Source: a virus. Taken from it: a DNA stretch of 23,770 nt. Positions within the stretch are counted from its first letter, which is position 1. Each line of letters begins with the position of its first letter. The stretch spans positions 1 through 23,770 of the IMG/VR virus record IMGVR_UViG_3300029263_000188. One strand, given 5' to 3'. Made by a program: the position numbers and the translations under genes. Below the pieces are notes generated by a model that was given only the letters and a program-made list of their open reading frames with translations, was not told the origin of the DNA and ran no database searches. Positions 15,887 to 22,802 of this stretch are shown here, piece by piece.

Positions 15887-16176
15887 AAGTGTTCACCCCT
15901 CTGATGCATTTCAATTAAATCATTAATGAAAAACTTCATTTTCTGGAGGTCATAGCCAATGTCTACTCCCGCCTTTTCTCCAAGACGGTAACAGGCCTTG
16001 AAGATGTCTCCACGGGACTTGGACATGGCTTTATATGAGATAAGATGTCGTAGCTCATCTGCATGACAGGGTATTTTGTAGTATGACGTAGAGGCTCCAT
16101 CAGAGGCTACCTTCTTACGGTCGGTAGGCTGGTCTATTGAACCTTGATGCCAGTCTTTGTCTGTCCACTTTGCCAT
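15883..16176 (-). CDS. DUF3310-like protein, 97 aa
   Basis: The core reads 'YYKIPCHADELRHLI' then 'RGDIFKACYRLGEKAG' and 'DLQKMKFFINDLIE', the layout of the DUF3310 family (a conserved stretch around a G/D-x-x-F/I-K-A-x-Y-R segment followed by a helix with D-x-x-K). Family members are widespread in phage replication regions and are sometimes labelled nucleotide kinases, but the biochemical role is unproven. It overlaps both neighbours by ATGA-type junctions (upstream gene TGATG, downstream ATGA), so it is part of the same mRNA. No P-loop is present, so I would not call it a kinase. Confidence 0.7.
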   Translation of the reverse strand: MAKWTDKDWHQGSIDQPTDRKKVASDGASTSYYKIPCHADELRHLISYKAMSKSRGDIFKACYRLGEKAGVDIGYDLQKMKFFINDLIEMHQRGEHL

Positions 16177-16514
16177 CAGTGCATCTTCTTCTTGATGCTA
16201 ATAACCTTACGGTCTTTGAGAGCTTTAAGTAGCATCTCATCAGGTTCAAAGGTAATGCCCTCGTCATCATCCTCATCCAAATCATCGATAATACTTCTAA
16301 GATTTGAAAGCTCTCTGAGTAAACTACCCTGAAATGCCAGTTCATCTGCACCAGTATTAATTTTACTGATCAACCCATTGATAAGGTCGAGGTAAAACTC
16401 ATGCTGATCTTCATACATGGTAGCTGAGAGATTATGCTCTACTTTTAAATTCAGCGTGTCCGAAGTTTGATCCACATTTAAGGTAAACTGTATTTGGTTT
16501 TTTGGTATTGGCAT
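16176..16514 (-). CDS. Small acidic protein, 112 aa, unknown
   Basis: It has a clear ribosome site (AAGGTG five bases before ATG, inside the end of the upstream gene). The N-terminal 50 residues look beta-rich ('IQFTLNVDQTSDTLNLKVEH'), the middle is helical, then an acidic patch 'DDLDEDDDEGITFEPDE' (about 77-93), and a basic tail 'KDRKVISIKKKMH'. Overlap of stop and start (TGATG) with the next gene supports it being expressed. No family recognised. It might be an accessory factor for the adjacent nuclease or reductase genes, but nothing shows this. Confidence 0.75.
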   Translation of the reverse strand: MPIPKNQIQFTLNVDQTSDTLNLKVEHNLSATMYEDQHEFYLDLINGLISKINTGADELAFQGSLLRELSNLRSIIDDLDEDDDEGITFEPDEMLLKALKDRKVISIKKKMH

Positions 16515-16517
16515 TAT

Positions 16518-16865
16518 TCACCTTTTACTTACTAATTTGAAAAACAGGTCTGCGTCCATTACTGCGAGAGGCTTCTTTCGATCCCCTTTAATGATGCAGA
16601 TTGGAGAAGCACCCTTGGGGCAATTCTCAGCAGCTTGATCTATGACTTTATAGACCGCGAAGTGCTTGTAAGATTTACACTCTACTGAATAAGGGAATAG
16701 GCGTCTGGCAGCGGGACTAAGTTGAACATCCTCGCCGCCAGCACCCATGCTAGTGGATCGGACATCATCTGGCTCAAGTTTGGGGTATAATCCTAAGATT
16801 GTATCCCGCACAAATTGCTGGAGACGCCGACCCTTTGCCTTAGCCGATGAGGTGGTTATAGCCAC
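16518..16865 (-). CDS. PD-(D/E)xK nuclease, resolvase-like, 115 aa
   Basis: A compact single-domain nuclease. 'GAGGEDVQLSPAARRLFP' supplies the first acidic residue (Asp46) and 'YSVECKSYKHF' the Glu62-x-Lys64 pair, the PD-(D/E)xK catalytic core. The N-terminal 'KGRRLQQFVRDTI' helix is typical of small Holliday-junction-resolvase-like phage nucleases. It probably cuts branched or concatemeric DNA during replication and packaging. The start is GTG at 16865, giving a 10-nt overlap with the exonuclease gene; no strong ribosome site is seen, so expression may rely on coupling. The precise DNA substrate cannot be told from sequence. Confidence 0.75.
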   Translation of the reverse strand: MAITTSSAKAKGRRLQQFVRDTILGLYPKLEPDDVRSTSMGAGGEDVQLSPAARRLFPYSVECKSYKHFAVYKVIDQAAENCPKGASPICIIKGDRKKPLAVMDADLFFKLVSKR

Positions 16866-17629
16866 TTAGGTTTCTCTAAGATCGTATACTCACCCCAACC
16901 AGTACCGTAATCATCTTTAACTTCGGCTTCGGCAATTACAGCTAATGTTCGGTGCATTCGTTCAGTAGCTGATTCAAGTAACTCTTCTGATACATGGTGG
17001 ATATGGCTGGCGTAAGGAGCAGACTTCTCAACACAAATAAACGAGAAGTTCTTTATGTGAGTAAGTCCAGCTTTCTGGCACGTCCAAATGTAATGAGCAG
17101 CTTGTAAGTCATACGCATAAGTTTGACACTCTCGCGCAAACCCGTGTGGGCTGGCATCTTGGGTAGTCTTAACGTCATACAGTGAACCCTCATGCTCAAT
17201 CATGCAGTCAGGCCGACACTTAATAACCAGCCCAGTGAAAGGGTCTTCTGCGAAGATACTGACTTCATTCTGTCGGTCTTTATCTTTCAGAATATTCCTA
17301 CATAGATTGTTACTAAGCACTGACGTAGCCATGCGATTAACCACATGATATTCTACTTCAGTTAGTAGTACCTGATCTGGTTTTAGGTCAGCTTTCAGCC
17401 CCAGCCATGTCTTAGTGTTCTTGGTCTTACCGCCCTTAACCAGAAGGTCTCTCTCTGGTTCTAATAATGCGGCATGTGTGGCAGAGCCAATCGTGAAAGC
17501 AGCGGTTTGAGTACGCTTCTCACCTTTCCAGTGGGCTAAAGATTTCTTGTATACAGTTTTAACTGCGCTAGAGCTTATACCACTGGTCGAGTGGTACATC
17601 TCGTTACTCATATCCTTAATGATACCCAT
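16856..17629 (-). CDS. RecE-like PDDEXK exonuclease, 257 aa
   Basis: It matches the C-terminal nuclease domain of RecE/exodeoxyribonuclease VIII-type phage proteins. In order: 'YHSTSGISSSAVK' (12-24), 'HWKG', 'GSATHAALLEPE' (48-59) with His52, Glu122, the Asp141 of 'CRPDCM', Asp152-x-Lys154 in 'YDVKTT', and 'QAAHY' (176-180). These are the metal and active-site residues of the fold. The enzyme would resect dsDNA ends to leave 3' single strands for annealing. It follows an ssDNA-binding-like gene by 9 nt. No obvious Shine-Dalgarno precedes the first ATG; the alternatives at Met7 and Met11 are also weak, so the start is uncertain by a few residues. Confidence 0.85.
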   Translation of the reverse strand: MGIIKDMSNEMYHSTSGISSSAVKTVYKKSLAHWKGEKRTQTAAFTIGSATHAALLEPERDLLVKGGKTKNTKTWLGLKADLKPDQVLLTEVEYHVVNRMATSVLSNNLCRNILKDKDRQNEVSIFAEDPFTGLVIKCRPDCMIEHEGSLYDVKTTQDASPHGFARECQTYAYDLQAAHYIWTCQKAGLTHIKNFSFICVEKSAPYASHIHHVSEELLESATERMHRTLAVIAEAEVKDDYGTGWGEYTILEKPKWL

Positions 17630-17638
17630 GTCGGAGGA

Positions 17639-18463
17639 TCAATAATCGCCAGATAAAGTGTCTACTGCATCCATAATCCGTGCAGCTTCTTCCTCATCAT
17701 CTTGCTGCATATGAGCATACTTAAATGCCTTTTCAATCTTAGCATTCTCTTCAATAATCAAACCAGCGACATGCTGCAAGCTGTCGTAGGTCAATTGATC
17801 GATTGGAATTTTCTTAGAAAGGTCGGGGGCAAATCGCATAACATAGTAACTCGCTCCTTTTGGGGTGGTATGCCTCTCAGCAGACAGCACACACTCATAG
17901 TCATATGTCGCAGAAGTTTTCGGTATTTTTTTTATTACATCCCAAAAGAATGGCCCATAATTCTTGCGCTTCAAAGACAGTAACACAGGGAGATTAGTGA
18001 TAGTCTTCTCTTCTCCGGTTGCGGTCTTACCTGTATAGGTAACCAAGCCCCGAATGATCCTAAACCTGTCACGACCTACAAACTCGGCCCTTTTATCTGG
18101 GGTCATAGCTTGGCTCTGTTCAAATGTAGGCATCCCACACATATAACCACCTAGCTGATCACGGGCCTCAGTCCTCTGGTTATCAACCAAAATGGACTTG
18201 TTTATAAGACCATCATCACCCCAATGCTGGTACTGTATCTTGGAGCTTAATACCCTCAGCCGCACACCTTCAGTGGCGTAAACTTTCTCCCCGTCTGTGG
18301 TGGTGTAGAATGACCCTAAAGTCAGTTGAGTACCGCTCCCATCTAGAGCGTTATGTACGATCTTTAACTTGGCTGTGGTAGTGGTAGATTTAGAGACTAC
18401 GCCTAATTGGGCATTCAGTTCATCAATCGATAAACCATTTTCTTGTAGAACTAGTTCAGTCAT
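17639..18463 (-). CDS. Putative single-stranded DNA-binding/annealing protein, 274 aa
   Basis: The start is placed at 18463 because AGGGA lies seven bases upstream of that ATG; a longer frame begins at 18541 inside the polymerase gene but lacks a ribosome site. The protein has a beta-rich centre (about residues 60-200) and a strongly acidic C-terminus ('QDDEEEAARIMDAVDTLSGDY'), as in phage ssDNA-binding proteins whose acidic tail contacts partner proteins. It lies between the DNA polymerase and the RecE-like exonuclease, exactly where an ssDNA-binding or annealing (RecT-like role) protein is expected. I see no diagnostic family motif, so the call rests mainly on context and tail composition. 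Confidence 0.6.
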   Translation of the reverse strand: MTELVLQENGLSIDELNAQLGVVSKSTTTTAKLKIVHNALDGSGTQLTLGSFYTTTDGEKVYATEGVRLRVLSSKIQYQHWGDDGLINKSILVDNQRTEARDQLGGYMCGMPTFEQSQAMTPDKRAEFVGRDRFRIIRGLVTYTGKTATGEEKTITNLPVLLSLKRKNYGPFFWDVIKKIPKTSATYDYECVLSAERHTTPKGASYYVMRFAPDLSKKIPIDQLTYDSLQHVAGLIIEENAKIEKAFKYAHMQQDDEEEAARIMDAVDTLSGDY

Positions 18464-18513
18464 TACTGTTTCCCTTACAATGTCATTCATTATACGATAG
18501 TTAAGCACTTTGA

Positions 18514-20658
18514 TCAAGTATATTCCTCTTGATCCAGCCAATTTTTACCTCTGGAAATCTCAATTTTAAGAGGTACTACTGCCTTGTAATTAAAGCGAGA
18601 TTCAAGCTCTTCTCCGACCTCAGTCATAGCCGTGGTCAGGATTGCTTTTACTTGATCTATTTCATCAGGGTGGGTATCTGAGACCAAGCTGTCATGGACA
18701 GTTAGGATGATTTTAGAGCGTAGATTTTGCTGCTTAAACAACCTCAATGCCCTAATACATGCGATCTGTACAATGTCAGCAGCGAAGCCCTGAACTGGGT
18801 AATTCAATATTTGTGTGGCAAAGCTGACCCTACCACCCCGTGTCCTAACTACATTAGGCCAGTAATACTGTCGGCCCGAAGGCGTCTGCACGATCCCATT
18901 CTTAAGTGTACCGCGCATGAGGCTGTCATGCCAAACCTTGATACCCTCATAAATGCTGTAGAAGCGGTCAAAATATGCCTTGATGTGGCGCGGCTCTCCA
19001 TTCCCTGTACCACCAAAAAGGGGTAAAAATGTATATGCTTTTGCTCCCTGTCTCTCTACTTTAGTTACGTCTTTAGGAGGCTTCTGGTTAACAATACTAG
19101 CTGTTTGTCTGTGAATATCCTTACCTTCAAGGATGTCGGCTATGCCTTGACCATCTCTCGCCAATTCACATGCGACAACCATCTCAAGACTTGAGTAATC
19201 AGCCTCTAGTAACAGGCCATCATCAAACCTACTGACAATAGAAGACCGTACAGGGAACCCTCTCTTGGGCCAGTTTTGAGCATTAGGGTTACTAGAAGAG
19301 AGGCGACCAGTAGCAGCGACACATTGGTTGAAATTTGCATGAAGTATTCCATTTGCGCGAGTTCCTCGTTTTAAACCCGCGACAAAGCTATCTAGGTAAG
19401 TAGATATGGCTGAAAGGCGGGATAATTTAATTAAAAACTCAACAGCTAGTGCGTCTTTTTTACGCTCGGCTTGTTGAATTAAGGCTTTGATTGTCTCTTT
19501 ATCGGACTTAAATCCGTTGATACTGGCATCCACTGGGCTGGTTGGAGACATCTTAAGCCCCGCTGTAACCCCAGTACTGACATAAACAGCACCAATACCT
19601 TCGCAGGTTGGGCATTTGCTGCGAGTTTTATATGGATCACCTGTCAGGTAATACTTCTTACCATTCTTCTGTCTGGTAATTTTCTTATATTTCTGGGTTG
19701 AACCTACGCCACCACAGTCATTGCACCGCACCGCCATCGTCTTTTTGACGATCTGAGTGGTGGCCCTGACTGCATCAATAAACTGCCCAGAAGACATGCG
19801 CGGAGGTCTAAGTGACATACCAGCTTCATTAGTGCCAATATTCCACGTCTGTATGTGCGCGAGACGATCCTTAACTTCACGGGAGTAAATGACCTTAGTC
19901 ATATCCACACCACTGTTAAGATTAATAGGTGTGTCTCCCATCACGTCTTGAACGAGTTCAGTCAGGCGCGAGGTTAATTCAGCCTTTTCTTTTACAAAGT
20001 CCTCTTCGACCTTAGCCAAGACTTGTAGATCAATCTGGCATCCGTTCCTTTCGATCTCGACCAGAAACATCAGCATGTCATTCATCTGGTCTACTGCCGT
20101 GAGTAGTGACTTATTTTCCTCAGCCTGAAAGTCATCCTGCTGACGTAAGTAGAGTTCAGCAGTGGTTCTGATATCAGCTTCTAAATATTCAGTGACGGTA
20201 TCCAGAGGCATAGACTCAAAGCCTGTACCGTCCTTAAACATCTCATCAACCAAATCACTCTTCTTGAGGTTAGTAAGCTCACGTCTGAGTGCAGTCTCTT
20301 TTAAGGACAGCTTCTTTCGCTGCCCTTTAGCCAGAAGATATTCGGCATTCATTGTGCAGACAATTTTATCTGGGATACGAAAGCCCATTTCCAGCAGCCA
20401 ACTGACATCAAACTTGGCATTATGGAATACAGCCACATCAGCTTCATCTAAAGCAGATTGAAAGGCATCTACGCTGTCAGGAGTAATGCACTCGTCATGG
20501 TGATAAATTGAATGCTGGTAGTCTTCCAGATCATCCCATCCCAAGAACCCCCACCCAGCCGCGACAAGGCGATTGGTTGGGTTATATGGGCTATTGTCTA
20601 TCCTGCCATCGATGCGCTTAACGGTGGTCTCAAGGTCTCCGATAAGGATTTTAGTCAT
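18514..20658 (-). CDS. polA: Family A DNA polymerase with 3'-5' exonuclease and DnaJ-type zinc-finger insert, 714 aa
   Basis: The replicative polymerase. Proofreading domain: Asp8/Glu10 in 'IGDLETT', Asn/Asp of 'FHNAKFDVSWL', and 'YLEADIRTT' (Exo III). An insert at about 312-356 holds 'CNDCGGVG' and 'CPTCEGIG', two DnaJ CxxCxGxG units making one zinc site. Polymerase domain: 'TGRLSSSNPNAQNWP', motif A Asp487 in 'LEADYSSLE', motif B Arg536-x3-Lys540-x3-Phe544-x3-Phe548-Gly, and motif C His655-Asp656 in 'TVHDSLV'. The position of E. coli Phe762 is Phe here, and the E. coli Tyr766 position is Phe. Start chosen at 20658, where a G-rich run (GGTGGGGGG) sits just upstream; an upstream ATG at 20712 would add 18 residues. 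It overlaps the preceding gene by 8 nt. Confidence 0.95.
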   Translation of the reverse strand: MTKILIGDLETTVKRIDGRIDNSPYNPTNRLVAAGWGFLGWDDLEDYQHSIYHHDECITPDSVDAFQSALDEADVAVFHNAKFDVSWLLEMGFRIPDKIVCTMNAEYLLAKGQRKKLSLKETALRRELTNLKKSDLVDEMFKDGTGFESMPLDTVTEYLEADIRTTAELYLRQQDDFQAEENKSLLTAVDQMNDMLMFLVEIERNGCQIDLQVLAKVEEDFVKEKAELTSRLTELVQDVMGDTPINLNSGVDMTKVIYSREVKDRLAHIQTWNIGTNEAGMSLRPPRMSSGQFIDAVRATTQIVKKTMAVRCNDCGGVGSTQKYKKITRQKNGKKYYLTGDPYKTRSKCPTCEGIGAVYVSTGVTAGLKMSPTSPVDASINGFKSDKETIKALIQQAERKKDALAVEFLIKLSRLSAISTYLDSFVAGLKRGTRANGILHANFNQCVAATGRLSSSNPNAQNWPKRGFPVRSSIVSRFDDGLLLEADYSSLEMVVACELARDGQGIADILEGKDIHRQTASIVNQKPPKDVTKVERQGAKAYTFLPLFGGTGNGEPRHIKAYFDRFYSIYEGIKVWHDSLMRGTLKNGIVQTPSGRQYYWPNVVRTRGGRVSFATQILNYPVQGFAADIVQIACIRALRLFKQQNLRSKIILTVHDSLVSDTHPDEIDQVKAILTTAMTEVGEELESRFNYKAVVPLKIEISRGKNWLDQEEYT

Positions 20659-20956
20659 TATCCCCCCACCGTTGATCTTGCTTGAATGGGATTGAGCGAA
20701 TACTAGTGTCACCTTCTGAGATAGACATCTTCGACCATGCCCTTAGCGACATAGGCTCAAAGCAGATTGTTGGTCCTCTCTGGACTATTAGAATACGGTC
20801 TGGGTTATACCCGTCTAGGATAAGCATCCTTGCTAATGTGCCTATCAGACTGCCTCTATTAGTTTGCACAAAGGGTGCGCCCTGAAGTTCTGGGCAAGTG
20901 ACTTTGTTAGAGCCTTCTAGTACAGCTAGGATTGAGTGAATGTTATGATCTATCAT
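20651..20956 (-). CDS. Small protein, 101 aa, unknown, between helicase and polymerase
   Basis: Its ATG overlaps the helicase stop (ATGA) and its TAA overlaps the polymerase start (ATGACTAA), so it is translationally coupled on both sides. It has the segment 'GSLIGTLARMLILDGYNPD' and 'ILIVQRGPTICFEPMSLRAW', with Cys at about 20 and 65. No membrane helix, zinc motif or P-loop. I do not recognise a family. Position suggests a replisome accessory or regulator, without direct evidence. Confidence 0.8.
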   Translation of the reverse strand: MIDHNIHSILAVLEGSNKVTCPELQGAPFVQTNRGSLIGTLARMLILDGYNPDRILIVQRGPTICFEPMSLRAWSKMSISEGDTSIRSIPFKQDQRWGDND

Positions 20957-22167
20957 ATTTCATACCGCGAAGTTTTGATGTCGAGATTACAAATAACTGT
21001 TCCGTGCCAACCGCTGATCTTATTCTTCATTACTGTAATCCAGCGAGTAGGATCATCAGGTTTCTCAGGGCTGTCCATCTTACCTACGCCAAGGAGAATA
21101 TCGCATTCGGCAATTTTCCCAACTTTAGAACCTTCGAGCATCGTAGGCGTGAGGCGTGTCTTACCTTCAGCTTCAGCAGAGGCTTGTGATAGTCCAATGA
21201 TTGCACAGTTATGCTTCTTAGCAAGTTCCCTTAGTCGGTAGTACAACTCCCGGAGACGCTCATGACCGCTGTTGAATTTAGTAGACAGTTCGATCTTGTC
21301 GGCCATGTCTACAAAGATTAAGTCATATTGCTCTCTGCTGAGATAGGCATCTAATTTAGCCATATCCCACCCTTGGATTTCCATAAATATTAGGCGGTCT
21401 TTTATACCAGAGTATCTTGCAGAAGCTGCCCTTGGATCAAACTCAACTTCCTCTTTTGAGAGACCACAATACGCTTGATGCGCTCGTAGCTTTGTGCGTT
21501 TACCTATCTCCTCATTGGCGAGGTATCCGACCTTAGCCCCTTGCTGGCAGAAACCTGCAGGGCCAGCGGATAGGCTTATTGCAAATGCTGTCTTACCCAC
21601 ATTAGAATATGCAGCAATGCAGCCAAACTCTCCACGGGCGATCCCGTAGACTTCCCTGCTCAAAGTTTCGATATTGAATTTAAATCTGTTGTCATTACTC
21701 ACACAAGCGAGAAGCTCATAGATATCATCTGTGACAGGCTCACCAAAATCATCAGGCATGTAGCCATCAGCCACGCGAGTTAGTAGAGCTTGTAGGCCAT
21801 CCCAAGCAGTGGGATCGTTCTCTGACATTTTGATGCCGTAGTTAGCTATATCCAGCCCAATAGATTGCCGCCAAAGGCTTTCAATAACATCACTGGCTAT
21901 GTCAGGATTAACTGCCTGAGAATTATATATTGATCCAATTAAGTCTTCAAATTCAGTGGTTCGGGCTGCTGTACTGGTTGGGTTCTTAGCCTTCCAAAAT
22001 CCAAATAACTCAATTGGGCTGATATCAACTTCAAATTTATCATGCATTTGCACGATGGTTTCGTAGACATCCTTTAAAGTATCATCAAATATTGATGACC
22101 GTAGTTTAGATTTGTTAGAAGTATAGAACTCATTACTTAAGCAAGATTTAACTATAGACTGATCCAT
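20953..22167 (-). CDS. DnaB-like replicative helicase, 404 aa
   Basis: Unwinds DNA at the fork. The N-terminal domain (about 1-130) is DnaB-type ('DQSIVKSCLSNEFY'). The RecA-like core has a Walker A 'AYSNVGKTAFA' (Lys192-Thr193), 'GYLANEEIG', and a Walker B 'YDLIFVDMAD' (Asp287), followed by 'AIIGLSQASAEAEGK' (H3/sensor) and 'EGSKVGKIAECDILLGV'. No primase domain is attached, so primase is a separate protein, unlike T7 gp4. The frame extends back to an ATG at 22221, but that codon touches the T-run of a terminator. The ATG at 22167 has GGA seven bases upstream and gives a natural DnaB-like N-terminus; 22179 is the other choice and lies inside an inverted repeat. Confidence 0.9.
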   Translation of the reverse strand: MDQSIVKSCLSNEFYTSNKSKLRSSIFDDTLKDVYETIVQMHDKFEVDISPIELFGFWKAKNPTSTAARTTEFEDLIGSIYNSQAVNPDIASDVIESLWRQSIGLDIANYGIKMSENDPTAWDGLQALLTRVADGYMPDDFGEPVTDDIYELLACVSNDNRFKFNIETLSREVYGIARGEFGCIAAYSNVGKTAFAISLSAGPAGFCQQGAKVGYLANEEIGKRTKLRAHQAYCGLSKEEVEFDPRAASARYSGIKDRLIFMEIQGWDMAKLDAYLSREQYDLIFVDMADKIELSTKFNSGHERLRELYYRLRELAKKHNCAIIGLSQASAEAEGKTRLTPTMLEGSKVGKIAECDILLGVGKMDSPEKPDDPTRWITVMKNKISGWHGTVICNLDIKTSRYEI

Positions 22168-22176
22168 CACTAATTC

Positions 22177-22203
22177 CATTGTTATGCACTTAGAGTAACA
22201 ATG
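22177..22203 (-). promoter_or_regulatory. 8-bp inverted repeat enclosing the TGCACTTAG motif before helicase
   Basis: CATTGTTA and TAACAATG are perfect inverted copies separated by 11 nt (tgcacttagag). The dyad encloses the GTTATGCACTT word shared with the early promoter region and covers the candidate start codon at 22179. It could be an operator or an mRNA hairpin that controls which helicase start is used. Confidence 0.45.
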
Positions 22204-22221
22204 TATAACGCAATCAGACAT

Positions 22222-22251
22222 AAAAAAAGCCCCGCAAAAGATTGCGAGGCT
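22222..22251 (-). terminator. Intrinsic terminator upstream of helicase
   Basis: In minus-strand RNA, AGCCTCGCAA pairs with TTGCGGGGCT across a 4-nt TCTT loop (ten pairs counting one G-U) and is followed by seven Ts. This is a textbook intrinsic terminator for transcripts coming from primase and the small genes. The helicase reading frame opens immediately after the T-run. Confidence 0.88.
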
Positions 22252-22280
22252 CTTATATTAAGTATAGTTAAGGGTAGACT

Positions 22281-22481
22281 TTAGTTCGCTCTGAACTTCA
22301 TCTTTTTTATGTCAGGAGGGATATCCCCTCTACGTTCACGTAGCTCCACGGCATAATGGACTACTCTACTATCGCCATCCACTAGCTCTTTGATTATTTC
22401 ATTCAGCCGATCTTCTATTTCGGCAGCTTCTCGGTAGCCTTCGATGTCTATGTCAATGACTGCAATTCCACGGGCTTTCAT
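22281..22481 (-). CDS. Small charged protein, 66 aa, unknown
   Basis: A short beta strand 'GIAVIDIDIEGY' is followed by a helix rich in Glu/Arg ('REAAEIEDRLNEIIKELVDG'), then 'VVHYAVELRERRGDIPPDIKKMKFR'. A GAGA-type ribosome site precedes the ATG. The end pattern 'RRGD-I-PPDIKKMKFR' looks conserved-protein-like and I believe similar small proteins occur near marine phage replication genes, but I cannot name a family. It is the last gene before the terminator at 22222-22251, so it probably belongs with primase as an early transcript. Confidence 0.75.
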   Translation of the reverse strand: MKARGIAVIDIDIEGYREAAEIEDRLNEIIKELVDGDSRVVHYAVELRERRGDIPPDIKKMKFRAN

Positions 22482-22749
22482 GCTTACTATCTCTTCTATT
22501 AGTATTTGCTGTGAGCCGTTTAAACGGCATTAAAAAGTTATTCAATGAAATAAATTTGGGTGGACCTGACGGGAGATTTAACCAGTCGCTTAATGATACC
22601 CCCTCGTCACTTAGATAACCTTTACATAAAACTTTATGCGCTGGCATAATAATATTGCAGCGGTTCCACGCCACAACCATCCTGCTCCAGACCATCTTCC
22701 GATGATGCTCCTTGTAGATAAACTTTAAATATTTTTCTGAGATATTCAT
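22453..22749 (-). CDS. Possible 98-aa protein, unknown
   Basis: It fills the only other open space between primase and the 66-aa gene, which it overlaps by 29 nt. The N-terminus is basic and aromatic ('KYLKFIYKEHHRKMVWSRM'), the middle has 'CNIIMPAHKVLCKGYLSDEG', and the end is 'RRDSKHESPWNCSH'. The ribosome site is weak (a G-rich run about 16 bases upstream). No family recognised. The overlap and weak start make it less certain than its neighbours, though no alternative gene covers this stretch. Confidence 0.5.
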   Translation of the reverse strand: MNISEKYLKFIYKEHHRKMVWSRMVVAWNRCNIIMPAHKVLCKGYLSDEGVSLSDWLNLPSGPPKFISLNNFLMPFKRLTANTNRRDSKHESPWNCSH

Positions 22750-22770
22750 TGTAGTACTTACACCCCCATC

Positions 22771-22794
22771 CTCTAGGCTGTGTCGTTGCTAGAG
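22771..22794 (-). other. Short inverted repeat after primase
   Basis: CTCTAG (22771-22776) and CTAGAG (22789-22794) form a 6-bp dyad in the 53-nt gap between primase and the next gene. There is no T-run on either side, so it is not an obvious terminator; it could be an mRNA processing or stability hairpin. Confidence 0.3.
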
Positions 22795-22802
22795 CCGATA
22801 TG

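Noticed and set aside
18464-18541. Longer N-terminus of the ssDNA-binding-like protein from the ATG at 18541.
   Set aside because: The added residues overlap the polymerase gene and lack a ribosome site, while the ATG at 18463 has AGGGA at ideal spacing.
20936-21241. 101-codon plus-strand frame opposite the helicase.
   Set aside because: It is antisense to conserved helicase sequence, with no operon context or recognisable motif.
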